From Pteria penguin (lineage: Eukaryota > Mollusca > Bivalvia > Pterioida > Pteriidae): a DNA stretch of 64,000 bases. Location: assembly GCA_035048485.1 (NCBI GenBank), contig CM068580.1, forward strand, positions 60,190,983 through 60,254,982, written 5' to 3'. Below are positions 43,997 through 56,900 of this stretch, in pieces (the stretch's first letter is position 1; the number at the start of each line of letters is the position of its first letter). The position numbers and the translations under genes were made by a program. The notes beneath the pieces are model-generated. The model saw only the letters and a list, made by a program, of their open reading frames with translations, was not told the DNA's origin and did no database searches.

Positions 43997-46900
43997 TCGT
44001 GATACAGGGTTTATGTTTTATGCTTGTTACATCTTGTAGATGTCATCTTTGTTAGTACATGTAATAGTCAGGATTGTGTTCAGTGAGCATAGCGTTTGAA
44101 AATGTTTTTTGTTGACTGGATTTCTGAAAATACTTTGGGACGTTTTTTTTAAATGGTTAATGTATAATTTTGATGCTTTGATTCAGAGGCTTTAAGACAT
44201 ATAGGTATCGATCATTTAATGTAACGCATTAGTAATAGTATCATTATTATTACTGGGCACTTTAAACAGTGGTGGATTTCACATAAGCAATTTCGTTTTC
44301 CAAAAAAACACTTGATAATGCCCCGGTGGCTGAAGATTTGTTGAAAATGAATGTCAAAAACTCCACTCTTTCATACTTTCAATCTTAACTCGAGTTCACT
44401 ATCAGCTGATGTTCCTTGCAAGGCCTATATTTTTTACATGCCTCATAGCGCTTTTTGAAATGTTCCTTCAGCATTGAAAGTCTCCAGGACATAAGCTTTA
44501 GTCATGTTTCTATGTTTTTTCATGTCACAATCTCATAAAAAACGAAACAGTGCCTGGATCATAAAACTCTGCAGTCTTTTTGAATTTGAGAAAAAATATC
44601 AAATTGCACAAGCTGGTTATCCATGACCTAATATTGTATTTATGACCTTGACTCGAAGTAATATTTTTGCAGTCATAGGTAAAGTGAAATAAAGTACTGA
44701 AAATTAATGCTGTCTGAACCACATTTCGAAGTCTTGAGGAATAGACTTCACTGCATCATTATTCATGGCCCCACAGAGTGTTATGACCTTAATTCAAAGT
44801 CGTGCCATCATGGCTCAGGTGGACTAAGGCAAGAAAATGAAGTGGTGCATCCGAGAATTGCAATGAATTTTTTTTCCTAGCCTTGGGATGTGTCATGAGG
44901 TTATCTACTGACTGCTACTGCTAGACTTCTCAGCACTGTGCTTGTATTCATTTTCGCAGGATTCATATCAAAAACTGCAAACACAAAACTGTAACACATA
45001 CCCAACAACTAGAGACCAAACTATTTGCATGAGTAATTTCAAGAAATATGACAGTAAACAATGTTTATAGGTAAATGGACTAAAATTGAGTATTTCATCT
45101 GACGAAGCCAAAACGTATGGAGTATGGAAACAGTTATTACTTAAGACAAATGCTATGAAAAGAAAAATGACTCCTTGGTTGTATAAGACTTTTATTTTAC
45201 AGAAAACAATCATAAAAATGACAATGAAATATGATTAACCTATAAAGCAATACCAGTATTGTATCAATATAAATGAGGAAATATATTGTGCCTGCACACA
45301 TGTTCTAAATTTCATAAATCACCTATTGTCAATATACTCTCCATTATAAGTAGACACAAACTTAACAACTACTAGTTTAACTTGAGCTTCTTGATTCATG
45401 TGTATTGTAATCACACACATGTACTGATTAAAATACACAACTCCATTTCAAAAGTTTGAATATTTAATTCCTGATGTGAAACTTGAATTAAATCTCAAAC
45501 ACTCTGACATAAAATACAATAACAACAACATGCACATTATTGGCAATAAAATGACTAGTTTCTGCATGTACTTAGTTGTCTTGGTTAGGATTCCTCATGC
45601 CCTAAATGCATTGGTACATGCAAATTATTTCAGAAGTGTTATGTATTTTCATACATATATTACACTTCTTCAAAATATTATTTATACATGTATTTTTCAC
45701 ATTCTACCCATGATTCTGGTGGTAATACTTGATCTGATCTGTCTATTCTCCATCAGATGAAGCACCCTCTCTGGACTCCCACCACCTTAGGGTAACATAC
45801 ACTATGACTACAGAATCATTCATCATCACATTTCTGAATAGTGAAAGACATTATAAATTATATACGAGTATCAATTACATGTCATGAAAAGTCACTTTAT
45901 CATGCTTCATTCAAATATTTAAGCTACTGACTAAATTGAAATAAAGACTTCCCACAAATAAGGAAAAAAAAATCCATCTTATTCTCATTGTTGGTTACCA
46001 ACCTCTTAAACAAATTGAATATCCTTTTCAATTGAGAGGTTGGTAACCTGCTGAAGATTATTCTTTGTAATACTTAATCATGGTTCATAAATTCTATAAA
46101 AAATTGTTCAAGAACTCTTACAGGACTATAGATCGTGTTTTCAAGCACTTTGTATAGGTGCTATAAATAAATCTAGACACAATAGAGACTTCCACTCAAC
46201 TTTGAAGAGTTACAGATGTAACAAAGTGACTTTACATGTAGAGATTTCCAGTACGATCAATGATCAAGTATACTGAAAAGGATTATTGTCAAATTTAAAG
46301 AAACTGATCTTTTTTAAAACAAAAAGGTACATACTCTCTGTAAACTTTTAGCACTTATCTTAAAAATTAAGCAACTACCGTAAAGCAGACTTTTTTCCCT
46401 CCAATTTTAAATGCTGTTTGGGGCCTGATATTGGACAAACCACCTTTTGCTGGAATTTTCATTTTAACGTTAATACTTGGATTGCAGTAATATAACTGAA
46501 ATCTGAGCAGCAAAAATGTCATTTGTCCGATCCTGCACCTTGCATCATTTAAATTCAGGAAAGGGTCTACACAAGCACTTTTACAGGAAATTTTCATTTT
46601 AAAGCACTTTTCGAGGACAGACCCTAAATTCAAGCTCTTTTCTAAGTCTATGGGAATTGTATTAATGCCACATAAGAATATTCCACCAATGTGGTGGCAG
46701 CCAGTGCTTCCATCTTTCAAGAATCAAATGAACTTCAAAAGGTGCACCAGCATATGAACTACTTATTCAAATCCAGAATCAAATCCTATGTTATCCACAG
46801 TGATAAGCTACAAAGAATGGTCCATTATGGCACTTTTTTGAATGCTTATCCACTGCAACCCTATCAAAAGTATTGCAAGTATTATGAATTCAAAATATTT

Positions 46901-47117
46901 CTTTTTTCTATGCTTCAAGAAACATTTCCGAACATGGCACATTGTGAAGGAGGGAGGAAGGAATGATGAAATGCAAATAAAAATCTATGATGTATGATAG
47001 ACAGAGAGACACCATGTACGATGATAAATCTCATATAACTGGCATAGACAAACTCTGATAATTGTCTCTGGTTGTCACATCTGTATCCTTTATGAATTGG
47101 AGCTAAGAAATTGGTTT
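43997..47117. other. region between convergent ATP5F1D and RICTOR, including the RICTOR 3' UTR
   Basis: No supported exon was found. The RICTOR 3' UTR must start at 47117 and run leftwards; I could not fix its poly(A) site. A short hairpin at 45993-46048 (GGTTACCAACCTCTTAAACA with its inverse) recalls the ends of the foldback at 39341-39770. Open frames here, including one of 117 codons at 46367-46720, have no support. Confidence 0.4.
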
Positions 47118-50100
47118 TCAGAATCTATTTTCTAAAACGCTGTCTAGATTTTCTGGTTTAAGTGGAGAGGTAGCCTCTGTTTTATCGACTAAATTAAGCA
47201 CTGAATATGCCTCCTCGATGATCTGTAAAGAGAAACAAACGAAAGAACGTTAAGTACATATAGTAAGTTTATTGTTTAATACACATCAAGGAATATTTCC
47301 TCTACATAGTGGCTGCCAGTATGCAGCAGTAGAAGAAACCAGATACCCACAAGCTTTCAGCAAGTATAGTGGCACCTCATCCTAACCAGACTTGACATAG
47401 GTAAAATGCTAAGGTGGATTCACATTTTACACCACATCACGTTTATTGTCTTTATGTGATGAAGGTACTTCCCCGATGCAAAGCGCCAAAACTTAGACCT
47501 TCGAAACAGATTCAAATGAAGAAGTGACGGATCTTTTACATGTCATTGGTCCTCAGTTTTTACTTTCTCATCACATGAGCCACGGGTGGGAATTGAACCT
47601 GGGATCTTTCAGTCACCAGCTTAGCACCCAATCAATCGAGATGGACCTGCTCCAGTGAGTACATGAAGATAAACTTACATAAGTATAAAAGTACACTGGT
47701 TCTGTGGCAAGTATGAATTTACTAAAATTATGATAATATAATATATGAAACGGATTAACATGTGTAAGAGGTAAAAGGAAATTTGTTCAGTAAATTAGCT
47801 TTAATTGTAAAAACAGAAAAAAAGACACAAAAATATTATTTTGTAGTGACTGTGTAATGGTGTAGCAGATTTAAAAATTGGACAGTATACAAGATTTAAA
47901 ATTTGGACAAGATGCTTATAAGATAATATATAATGAAATTCTTTTCAATTAACTTTTCATATTTAACTTACTTTTTTGGTATCAAAATCTTCAAACAATT
48001 CTTGGATAAACCTCCTAGCCGTAAGACGGAATGAACAAGATGAAATAATATCACAAACTTCAGAGTAAAAGCACAGGTCCTTGAATACCATAGGAAATTT
48101 CTGCTTTAATCTAAAATCAACAATGGTGACTAAATTGAAAGATAGAAACATTGCTTACTTACTCTATGAAGATTTACAGATACACCAGTTTTTCAATAAG
48201 TGAGAAAAATTTCAAAGATCTTTAGCAAATAAGATGCACAATTATATACAAGGAAATCCAATCAGAAGTGTCCTCTGTAACAATCTTAATTTCTATTCTG
48301 ATGTCTTTTCCTTAGGTATTTCTGTTTTCATATGTAAATCAATTCTTCCATTCAAGGAATTTACATTACATGTATGCATATTAGGAACTTACATCAGCAA
48401 GCCTTGTTCTGAACCCTTAATGCCTACAGAACTGCTCAGGTTAATAACCATTTTTCTCATCTCTTTTCTTATAAGTGCCTTGCCATGTAGACTATCACAA
48501 GACATTTTCATCACAGCTGTAAAGAAAGAAGACATCCACTCATAAATATTTATCCTACGCATCCTACGTACATGTATTTCAAACAAAGAAAAAATAATAC
48601 TGAAGAATTTATATGAGTTATTTCCATGGAATAATACGTACGAGAATCAGTGCTTGTACAGCTGGTCATACTTCCTGGGGTCGCTGATGAATATTCGTTC
48701 ATACTGTCTACACGTGTCCGTGTTATATTTCTGTTAGAAATACATAAACCTCCCACTTCCTGCTCTATTACATTATCAGATTCGCACCCGGTACCATCTA
48801 CAGAAAAACAGGAGATAAAATACAAAACTATTTACAATAGTTTATCAACAGATACAGTTTTCAGTTTAAACATTCTACTTCAAATTCAGCTAAAAAAAAA
48901 TTCAACAATACTTGCTGAAGATCATGAAAATTTTGTTCCATACAGCATATATTATGCCTTGTAGGTTTCATATCCATGAACAACAGTATGAATAAAAGTA
49001 TAAACACTCATGACAAATGTGCACTTATGAATACAGATAATACATTCCTATTGCAATGTCTTTGAAAAACAATACCTTTATTTCAACAAAAGTTTGACCA
49101 GGAACTTTGTCCATGTACTAACCTCCTTCTTCGATATCTGTATAAACATCTTGTCCATGTTGTAGGCGACAGCAGAGGATACAAATGGACCAGTCATGAT
49201 CGTAAGAGTCAGACGATGTCATGGAATAAGACATGGACCTTGACACTTTTCTTGATCCTGAACAGAAATATTTTCACATAAAGTATTTTCTTCAGATTAT
49301 AAAAATTTCTTTTTTAATAATGATGTTTAAACTTAAACTGTTAAGAGAAAACAAGTGTTCCAGAGAACATGTGTCACCTGAAAAGATTATGAAAACAAAG
49401 GCGTGAAAACTGAACAGAAAAATAATCCCAATGTGTTATGCTTTGCAGGAAACACAAAAATATAAACGGCATAATTAGATGTAAACTGTTCATTTGTCTC
49501 AGTGTTGAGAATTTACCTAGGTAATTCATTACGGAAAGTTGAATGCTGAAAATGCATTATGTTTTCCTATACTTACGGCTAGGCTTTTTAAAGTCTTGAA
49601 AACTATCTTGTTTAGTAAATATGGCACGTGATGCATGCGATCGTCTGTCTTCACCTTCATGAACCTGGAAAAATTGCAAGAGATGAAAATGTACTGAATG
49701 CCTATGTCAATGAATTTTGAAAACTGCTCAAGACTAATAATTTTGCATGATGACATACTGTTGCAAAAGCAAGGCATATACATGTAGAGTCAGATACCAG
49801 TACACAGTATTCATACTTTATTGCATACTGATAATATTACCAGTCTCTACCCATTATAAATTTATACATGTGCCCTTAATGATACTTTAATGTCTACGAA
49901 TGACATTAAAAAATATCACTTTTTAAATTTTCAATGGCAAGGTTAAATTTTTTGCAAGTTAAGTTCATTATGAATGAATTTCAAATTCTATGTGGTGTAA
50001 CAGGCCTAAGGTGGACAACCTACATTTTACCCGGATTTCGTGGTGTCATTCGTACTTGTATAGTGATGTCACAGTAGAAGGACACCTACAGCAAAACACC

Positions 50101-50902
50101 GTATGTCAGGAAGTACATGTAGTTAGAAATAAAACTAATGTGGAAAGTTACATTGGAAAATTTTGAATTTGCATCCAATAAAACATGGACTTTGTCAAAC
50201 CTATCTCCAAAAGAGAGGAAGTTAAGGCATCAAAACAAGAGTTAGCTTGACGCATGTATGATCAGTAGTTGTCCATAACAAGGGTGCTCAATAGCTGGTC
50301 AAACATATGAAACTTATGCTACAGTTGCTGTGAATTCCGTGTACAACAAGCAAATTCCAAGAATTGTGGTTTCCCGCTTCCGGGTTCTATCAGTAAGGGT
50401 ACATTGAAGTGGGTCATAGGTCATTGTCAAGGTCACATGATAAAAAATTTTGGTACCTACAGAAAGGTATTGCAATTAGGGACACACATGCCAAAAATGA
50501 AAGCTGTACGTCTTACGAATAAAAAGTTATGACCAAAGTTGAAGTTTTTGTGACAGACGGACAGACAGATGGACGGCACGATGAATGAGATTTAATGTCC
50601 CCATGCTTTCGCGAAAAGCGTGGGGCAATTAAACACTTCATTAAGAGTGAAGATATCAGGACAATGAAGAGAGCTAATCATTAATATATTCCTACATAAA
50701 ATATTGAGAAATAAAAATCAATTTTCTACATACCTCAAAAACCATATTGATATCTACAGGTAAAGTAAGACCAATGAACTCTGAATTTCCAATATGTGGT
50801 TTCTTCTGCTGCAGGACTGCTTTTGGGGTCACGCCAGATGGACTCAGAGGGCGATCCATATCGCATAGCGACACTCCACTTGCATTTTTTGGCATACCAG
50901 TG
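47118..50902 (-). CDS. RICTOR: RICTOR C-terminal exons
   Basis: Seven exons (50902-50734 through 47222-47118) code the conserved C-terminus. It contains the FIGLTLPVDINMVFE strip and a CxLCC-type stretch (WSICILCCRLQHGQ), where vertebrate RICTOR has a zinc-binding CxxC. The C-terminal helical module follows (EMRKMVINLSSSVGIKGSEQ and DLCFYSEVCDIISSCSFRLT). The stop TGA is at 47118-47120. Family knowledge: this part packs against the HEAT core. Confidence 0.9.
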
Positions 50903-53900
50903 CTATAAATTGTAATAATAAAATTGTTACTGCCGTATTCATCACAATAATTTTGCTGACAATAGTGGCTAGCATTTTTTGGGGGGTTGGGGAGGAGGGA
51001 AAATGGTACCCAGGTAAAACTATGATTTCAATAAAAATGGCTTTGCCATGTTTGCATGTTATTATTTAATGTAAAGATTATTGTAGCTATATGCCAATAT
51101 GGTGACAATCAGTATTTAGTGGTAGAGCAAATAGAAGTAAATATGGGAAAATCAAAAAACTCTGGCAAGTATAAATGTGAACCGTTACACTAGATGTAAC
51201 TGGGAAGTGAAATTACAGTTGACAGAGATGAGAGTCTACAGTGAGTGCCAGTGTAGCATTTTATTTCATTCTGTCACTGAGACCTTCAGAAACCACAATA
51301 TACTACAATGGTCAAGTACCAGTGTAATCACCTAGCATGAACAGCTACTGTATTGTACTCTATAAATAAAAATCAAATTTGTATTGCTACCTGTATTCAG
51401 TTGCTATTCATTTTTCTTCCTTTTACTTACGACAAAATTTACTATTTCAATGAATAGTAAATCTATAACCAGCAATTAATGAACTCCATATGCAATGCCC
51501 ATTAAAATCCATAAACTCATTTTTTTTTACCCAAATGTTAAGACTAAAGACTCAAGTTTTGTACTTGGACTTCATATCTTAGGCTACTCTATGTTTAAAG
51601 ATTTCTTTAATACACCCTTACCAAGTTACATACAGGGAGCAGGCAGAAGTCACATTTACATGTACACTTGAATATTCTTATGTGTTTAAAAAAACCTGTT
51701 TTCTTCTTTTGTCAGTCTTTTCATGAAAATACACTTCAATAATCATTCAATATCTCACCTAAGGCGGAATGTAAATGTCTCTGTGCTCATTTTGGAATCT
51801 AAACTTGGCCTACGTGTGGCCGTATCCATTTGTTCTTCATTTTCATAAAGTGAGTTAAGTCCTAAATCATTTTCTACATCAGAGCTTATCCTTCGTTGAC
51901 GCATGATAGATCTCCATGTATCATATCCTGCTGCATCCCGAGATGTTGTGTACATGACGGTGTTTTCAGTGGATGCACCCTCCAGTAGCCTTGCTGAAGG
52001 TAAAATTCCATATCCTGGGCTGGACTGTTTCATTCTAATGCTTGGGATACGATTCAAGTTTAAGGATTTTCTCCTGAAAGAGGAGGGATGCACTAATTCT
52101 TTATTTTCTGTTGTGGACATAGTCATTCCTACAGTTTCCACTGAACTCGTACTAGCTATTGGACTAAGTGAAACAACTTCAGATGAAAGACATAAATGGG
52201 GACCTGATTCACAAGAACTAATACCACTAGTAGTAGAATCAGTATTGAAGCTATCTGTCCTACTTTTATTACTAGTTCTAGAACTATCACTACTACTACT
52301 TCGAATTTCTTTTAAATTCGGTGATTTTTTTACCAAATGTTCCAAGACCTTTTTTGTTTCTAGCACATCCTGTTTTACAGAATCTACCTCACTTGCCACA
52401 GTGAATGAAAGCCCCTCATTGTCATCGGTTTCACAAACATCAGAACCACTTGTTTCCTCTGTGACTACAGATTTCAGGGTTTCGGTTTCTTTGATTTCAT
52501 CTTCCACATTACCGGAATCCGTTTTAGTCAAATATATCACCGGAACTCTGGGAGAGTTGTTCAAAGGACTTGCAATTTTTTCATCTTCTGTACTTTCCTC
52601 CTTTTTTTCCACCGTCTTCATCCTGTGCACTTCACTAATAGTCCTAAAGTGATGATCATCTTTACTGCTTTTCTTATTCCGATCAATATGAGAAAAACTT
52701 TGTGCACCAGGACGTATAGGTAAAGTATTATATCTTTTATACCCAAGACTCTCCAAAGGCAATGTTTTACTTCGTCTTGGTAAAAAAGAATGAATGTTTG
52801 AATTTTTATCACAGGTTTTAAGTTGAGAATTTTCACAACCACTGTCAGCAGGGTGATTTTTATCTTCCTCTGCTATAAAGAAAAGCCCTGAGGATGACAT
52901 TAATCCAGGAGAATTTTTCGACTCTGACTCTAAGCTTCTGAAGCTGTAAGTGTCACTAAGCACATCATCTAAGTCATGCATCATTTCTGTCCTGTCTTCC
53001 ACCACTGGCCACCGGTCTTCACGGGTATGCCAACATGACTCCCAGCCTAGCTGTGTTAGGTACTCTGCACCTTCACGAGTGCTGGCTAACAGACCCAACA
53101 CATAAAATGCAGTACTGCAAAAGAGAAATTTAAAGTAAGGAAATGAATGCATTTAATGCTTTTCTTGTAGTGAAAATACTTACTGGTTTAGTTGTAACTG
53201 GGCCTTTCAGGTAAGACCATAAGAAATATGACTTTCCAAATAGAGCTAAACACTTTGACTTATTGAAGAGTTTTCGATATAATGCTGATCTAGACCACAT
53301 TTTAACTATGGAAAATGCATATTCGTTTTCGAAAACATATCTTGTTAATTGGGGTTTTTTTTGTTTTTTTTTTTTAGCTGTACTAACAAATTCCTAACTG
53401 CAACAGTTTTATAAGTTTCCATATTATATTCCACAATGGAGATTCTAAATTACTTGATTTAAAATCTCATATGATAATTCCTTTTCATGTATTTTTTATT
53501 TTTAAAGTCGAATGGTCTTTACAGAATTTTCACCTTCATACTATGTGCCAACCAAGTCTTACCCTCGGACAGAAAATACTCCACATTCTTCAGCTAATTT
53601 GATGATTTCTGGAAGCAAGTTATTCTCTTCTAGCCAACTAACTCCCCATGTAGAAGTGCCAATATGTCCCTGATATTGAACAATTGTGTTGATTTACATG
53701 TTATGTTATCATAAATATGATTATACAAAAACATCACCTTAAGGTATCCCTTATAAAACTGCCTCTTTTCTTCTGCACATATGCAAAGATTTGTCAAGAA
53801 ATAGTGTTTCAGCTATGACTGTACTAATGAATTTTATGTACATATAACAATTAATAACATAAAATCTTGACTCAAAACATATGTTGTTTACATCAGGTTT

Positions 53901-56900
53901 ATAGTGGTTGTATTTCTGTTTTTCACATAAAAGTTAAGATTCCTGTCTGATTTTCAACAAACACCACATTGAAACTCAAACTAATAAGGAATTTAGAAAA
54001 GTTAACATTTTATGTTGACAAAACTCTAAATAAGTGTCTGTACAAGAGCTTTTCATAACTAAATATACTATTATTGAACCATTTCACAGTTAGTATTTCT
54101 CGAACCATTAGATAAATCACTGAAGATATTATGTGACGATTGTAACAATTTCATTTTTTTCTTGCAGAGATACTGCTGTTAAAGTTCTATTAAAATGACA
54201 CATGTATACAACAGATACCTTCCCATGTAGAAATATTGTAAAATTATACTTTCTTCTTTCACTGACTTCCCAAAATTGTGAGATATCCCATCTCATACAA
54301 ACTTCAATTGCAATAGCTGCAGTTAGTTACAACTTTCCATAAAGAAATGGTAACAAATCTCACCACAACCCATAAAGCTTCCTTCATTTTGATTATGTCT
54401 TCATTTGAGTGGAGATCAAGACATCTGATGCATCGAAAATAATCCTCTAAGCATTCCTGTGATGAAAATAAGAAATAAGAACTTAGGATGGAAAACACTT
54501 GTGGTCAGAACATACAGTATTCATGGGAATGAAACAAATCTAGCAAGTTTTATTAAAAATTTATTAAGAAGTACTTTATCACTGATTATGAATACATATG
54601 TCAAGTAAAGGCCACCCACCTGTTGTTTGAGCAATTCAAAGCCTTCTTTATGCTGTGTCAGTTGTCCATACAAATGACATGGTACAAATGCATCCTTCTT
54701 TGGTCTCCTATAAAGCAATAACATAAATTTAAACACAGAAATAGAAGAGCCTATGTGTACACGTTTATAGTTTCCTTTCCTTGAACAAATATAGCATGAA
54801 CTAAACTACGACGAAAAATCTATAATGTCTATTCGAGAATACACAAGTTTTATAACAGGTTGAATTTGAACCCCTAATCACTTAATTATTCCTCTTGGTT
54901 CATTTTCCTCTCACTGAAATTGTATGTATTATACAGTGTCTGAGGAGCAAATGTTAACCTGCTCTCCACTGTTCAAAAGTGTGTCTCTTGGCAGACAGAC
55001 AGATGGATGCTGGATAAATTGATTCCTTTATGTCGAGTTGCTCTGTTATATCAAACAAAACATAAATTTTGAATAAATATATTGTACAACCTTACCTTCT
55101 ACTAGACCTTCGAGTGAATGCACCTTCGTAAGTCTTTTCATATGTTGTCAATGCCTCATTTAGTAATTCTTCCACAATATAAACATACCTGGTATTGAAC
55201 GTCTGAAAATAGAGAGTGCAAATGTGAAAAATTTAGACATGTGCTGATAAAATGACAAGCTGTGTTTGTGAAACACTAATGCCCCCAGCAGCAACAAAGT
55301 CCAAAAAGTTATTTTTAGTGTGAAGGTCATTGTCAAGATCAAAAGGACATCGACCTTGGTGTCACCTGAAAGGGCTTCATAAGTTGAGTATGCATGTGAA
55401 ATACGGAGTCTTTATCCCTTATAGTTTAAAAGTTATGGCCAAGGTTAAAACTGACAACAGACAAACAAAGAAACAGAGAGACAAATGGACAGACTGAAAA
55501 ACAGACAGGACAAAAACAATATGTCCCCGCTCTGGGGACATAAACGGTATGAATACTCATCAAAATAAATGTACAAGTACATTAAAATCTGAAACAGCTA
55601 AACCTGGTTACACATGTAATAAAAAATTTGATAGTTTGTCCAAGTTCATTTCTTTGTATCTTTTTTTTGGTATGTAGCAATGTTAATTGTTGTTTTTAAT
55701 CACTTGTTGTATACTAAAAAACAAAAGGAATGGACATTCTTTGATCATTCCAATAAATGCATGAAATGCATACTTACTGTGGCCCATTTCTGGAACTCAT
55801 TCTGTATGTAGTTAGCATCTTGTAACATTCTGTATCCTTTTGATGTGGACAAAAAGCGACATACAAGAAGAACACCCTTCTCTCCAAGGTGAAGACAAGA
55901 TGGACGTAACTTGATCAGTGAATTCAGGCATGCCTACAAAAGACCTCTGTACTGACATTCGGGCTTTTTTCAGAATAATGTTTATCAAAATGATTTGTCA
56001 TATATAAAAAAAAATGTATAAGCAAAATTCATTGGTGAAATGCATGGAGGAAATTTCATCCCCTGATTTTTAAAAATTACTAAGTCTTCAAATGTAAAAT
56101 CTACATGAATCTACTTGGAAATACTCTATCTTCGAAACTTTTGATCTTTGCAATATTATTTGGTAAAACTGTACCTTTTTTGTCAAATATTTTCATTGGC
56201 TAATGAAAAAACAACACTTATGCAGGACATAAAAGTTAAACAGTGTAGTAACAATTCTTTCAATTCTCTAAATGATGATGGATTACGCTATAGATTTACC
56301 TCTGAATCACATGCTTCATCCAAGACATTGAGTGCAGCCTGTGCCACCTGAACACTCTGATCATATAGCTGATTCATAAGAAGCTCTATGCCCCATGTAC
56401 TGAATCCTGCCACCTTCCCTCTTAATAACACTCGCATAAACTTGGTGCAATATAAACGAGAACTCTGAAATCAGCAGCATCATTTCATCTTATCTATGGC
56501 ACATCGGATATGAACATATATTTGAACATGTATATGTGTATTAGACTTCAATTACTAACAGTAATAAAACTTTGTTAGACTTTAATATCTAAATTACCTC
56601 AAAAACATATATATATAATCTCTGCTTTTTCCCACAACTGAACTTTCAGAGCCAATATTTCACTAAGATGTCTCAAATGCTATCAAATCAAACAATTCTA
56701 CTACATGTACATGAATTTTTAGTTTGACCATTTTTCTTGTGTTCCTTCTATTATATTGTTAGAATACAGTTTAACTGTGTAATAAAAAATGCTGTAAATA
56801 CAGTAGTAGGAAATAAAAATTTCCATTAAGTAATTTTAGCTGTTTTGGTGCTTGCGTCTTACACTTGCCTCAGAAGAAGCTGACAATGCTTTGGCTAGTA

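Noticed and set aside
46367..46720. 117-codon minus frame downstream of RICTOR
   Set aside because: It lies in the presumed 3' UTR, with no domain or splice evidence; Cys-rich content alone is not enough.
51903..52652. 249-codon open frame on the + strand
   Set aside because: It is the opposite-strand shadow of the large RICTOR exon; the minus frame has family motifs and spliced neighbours in phase.
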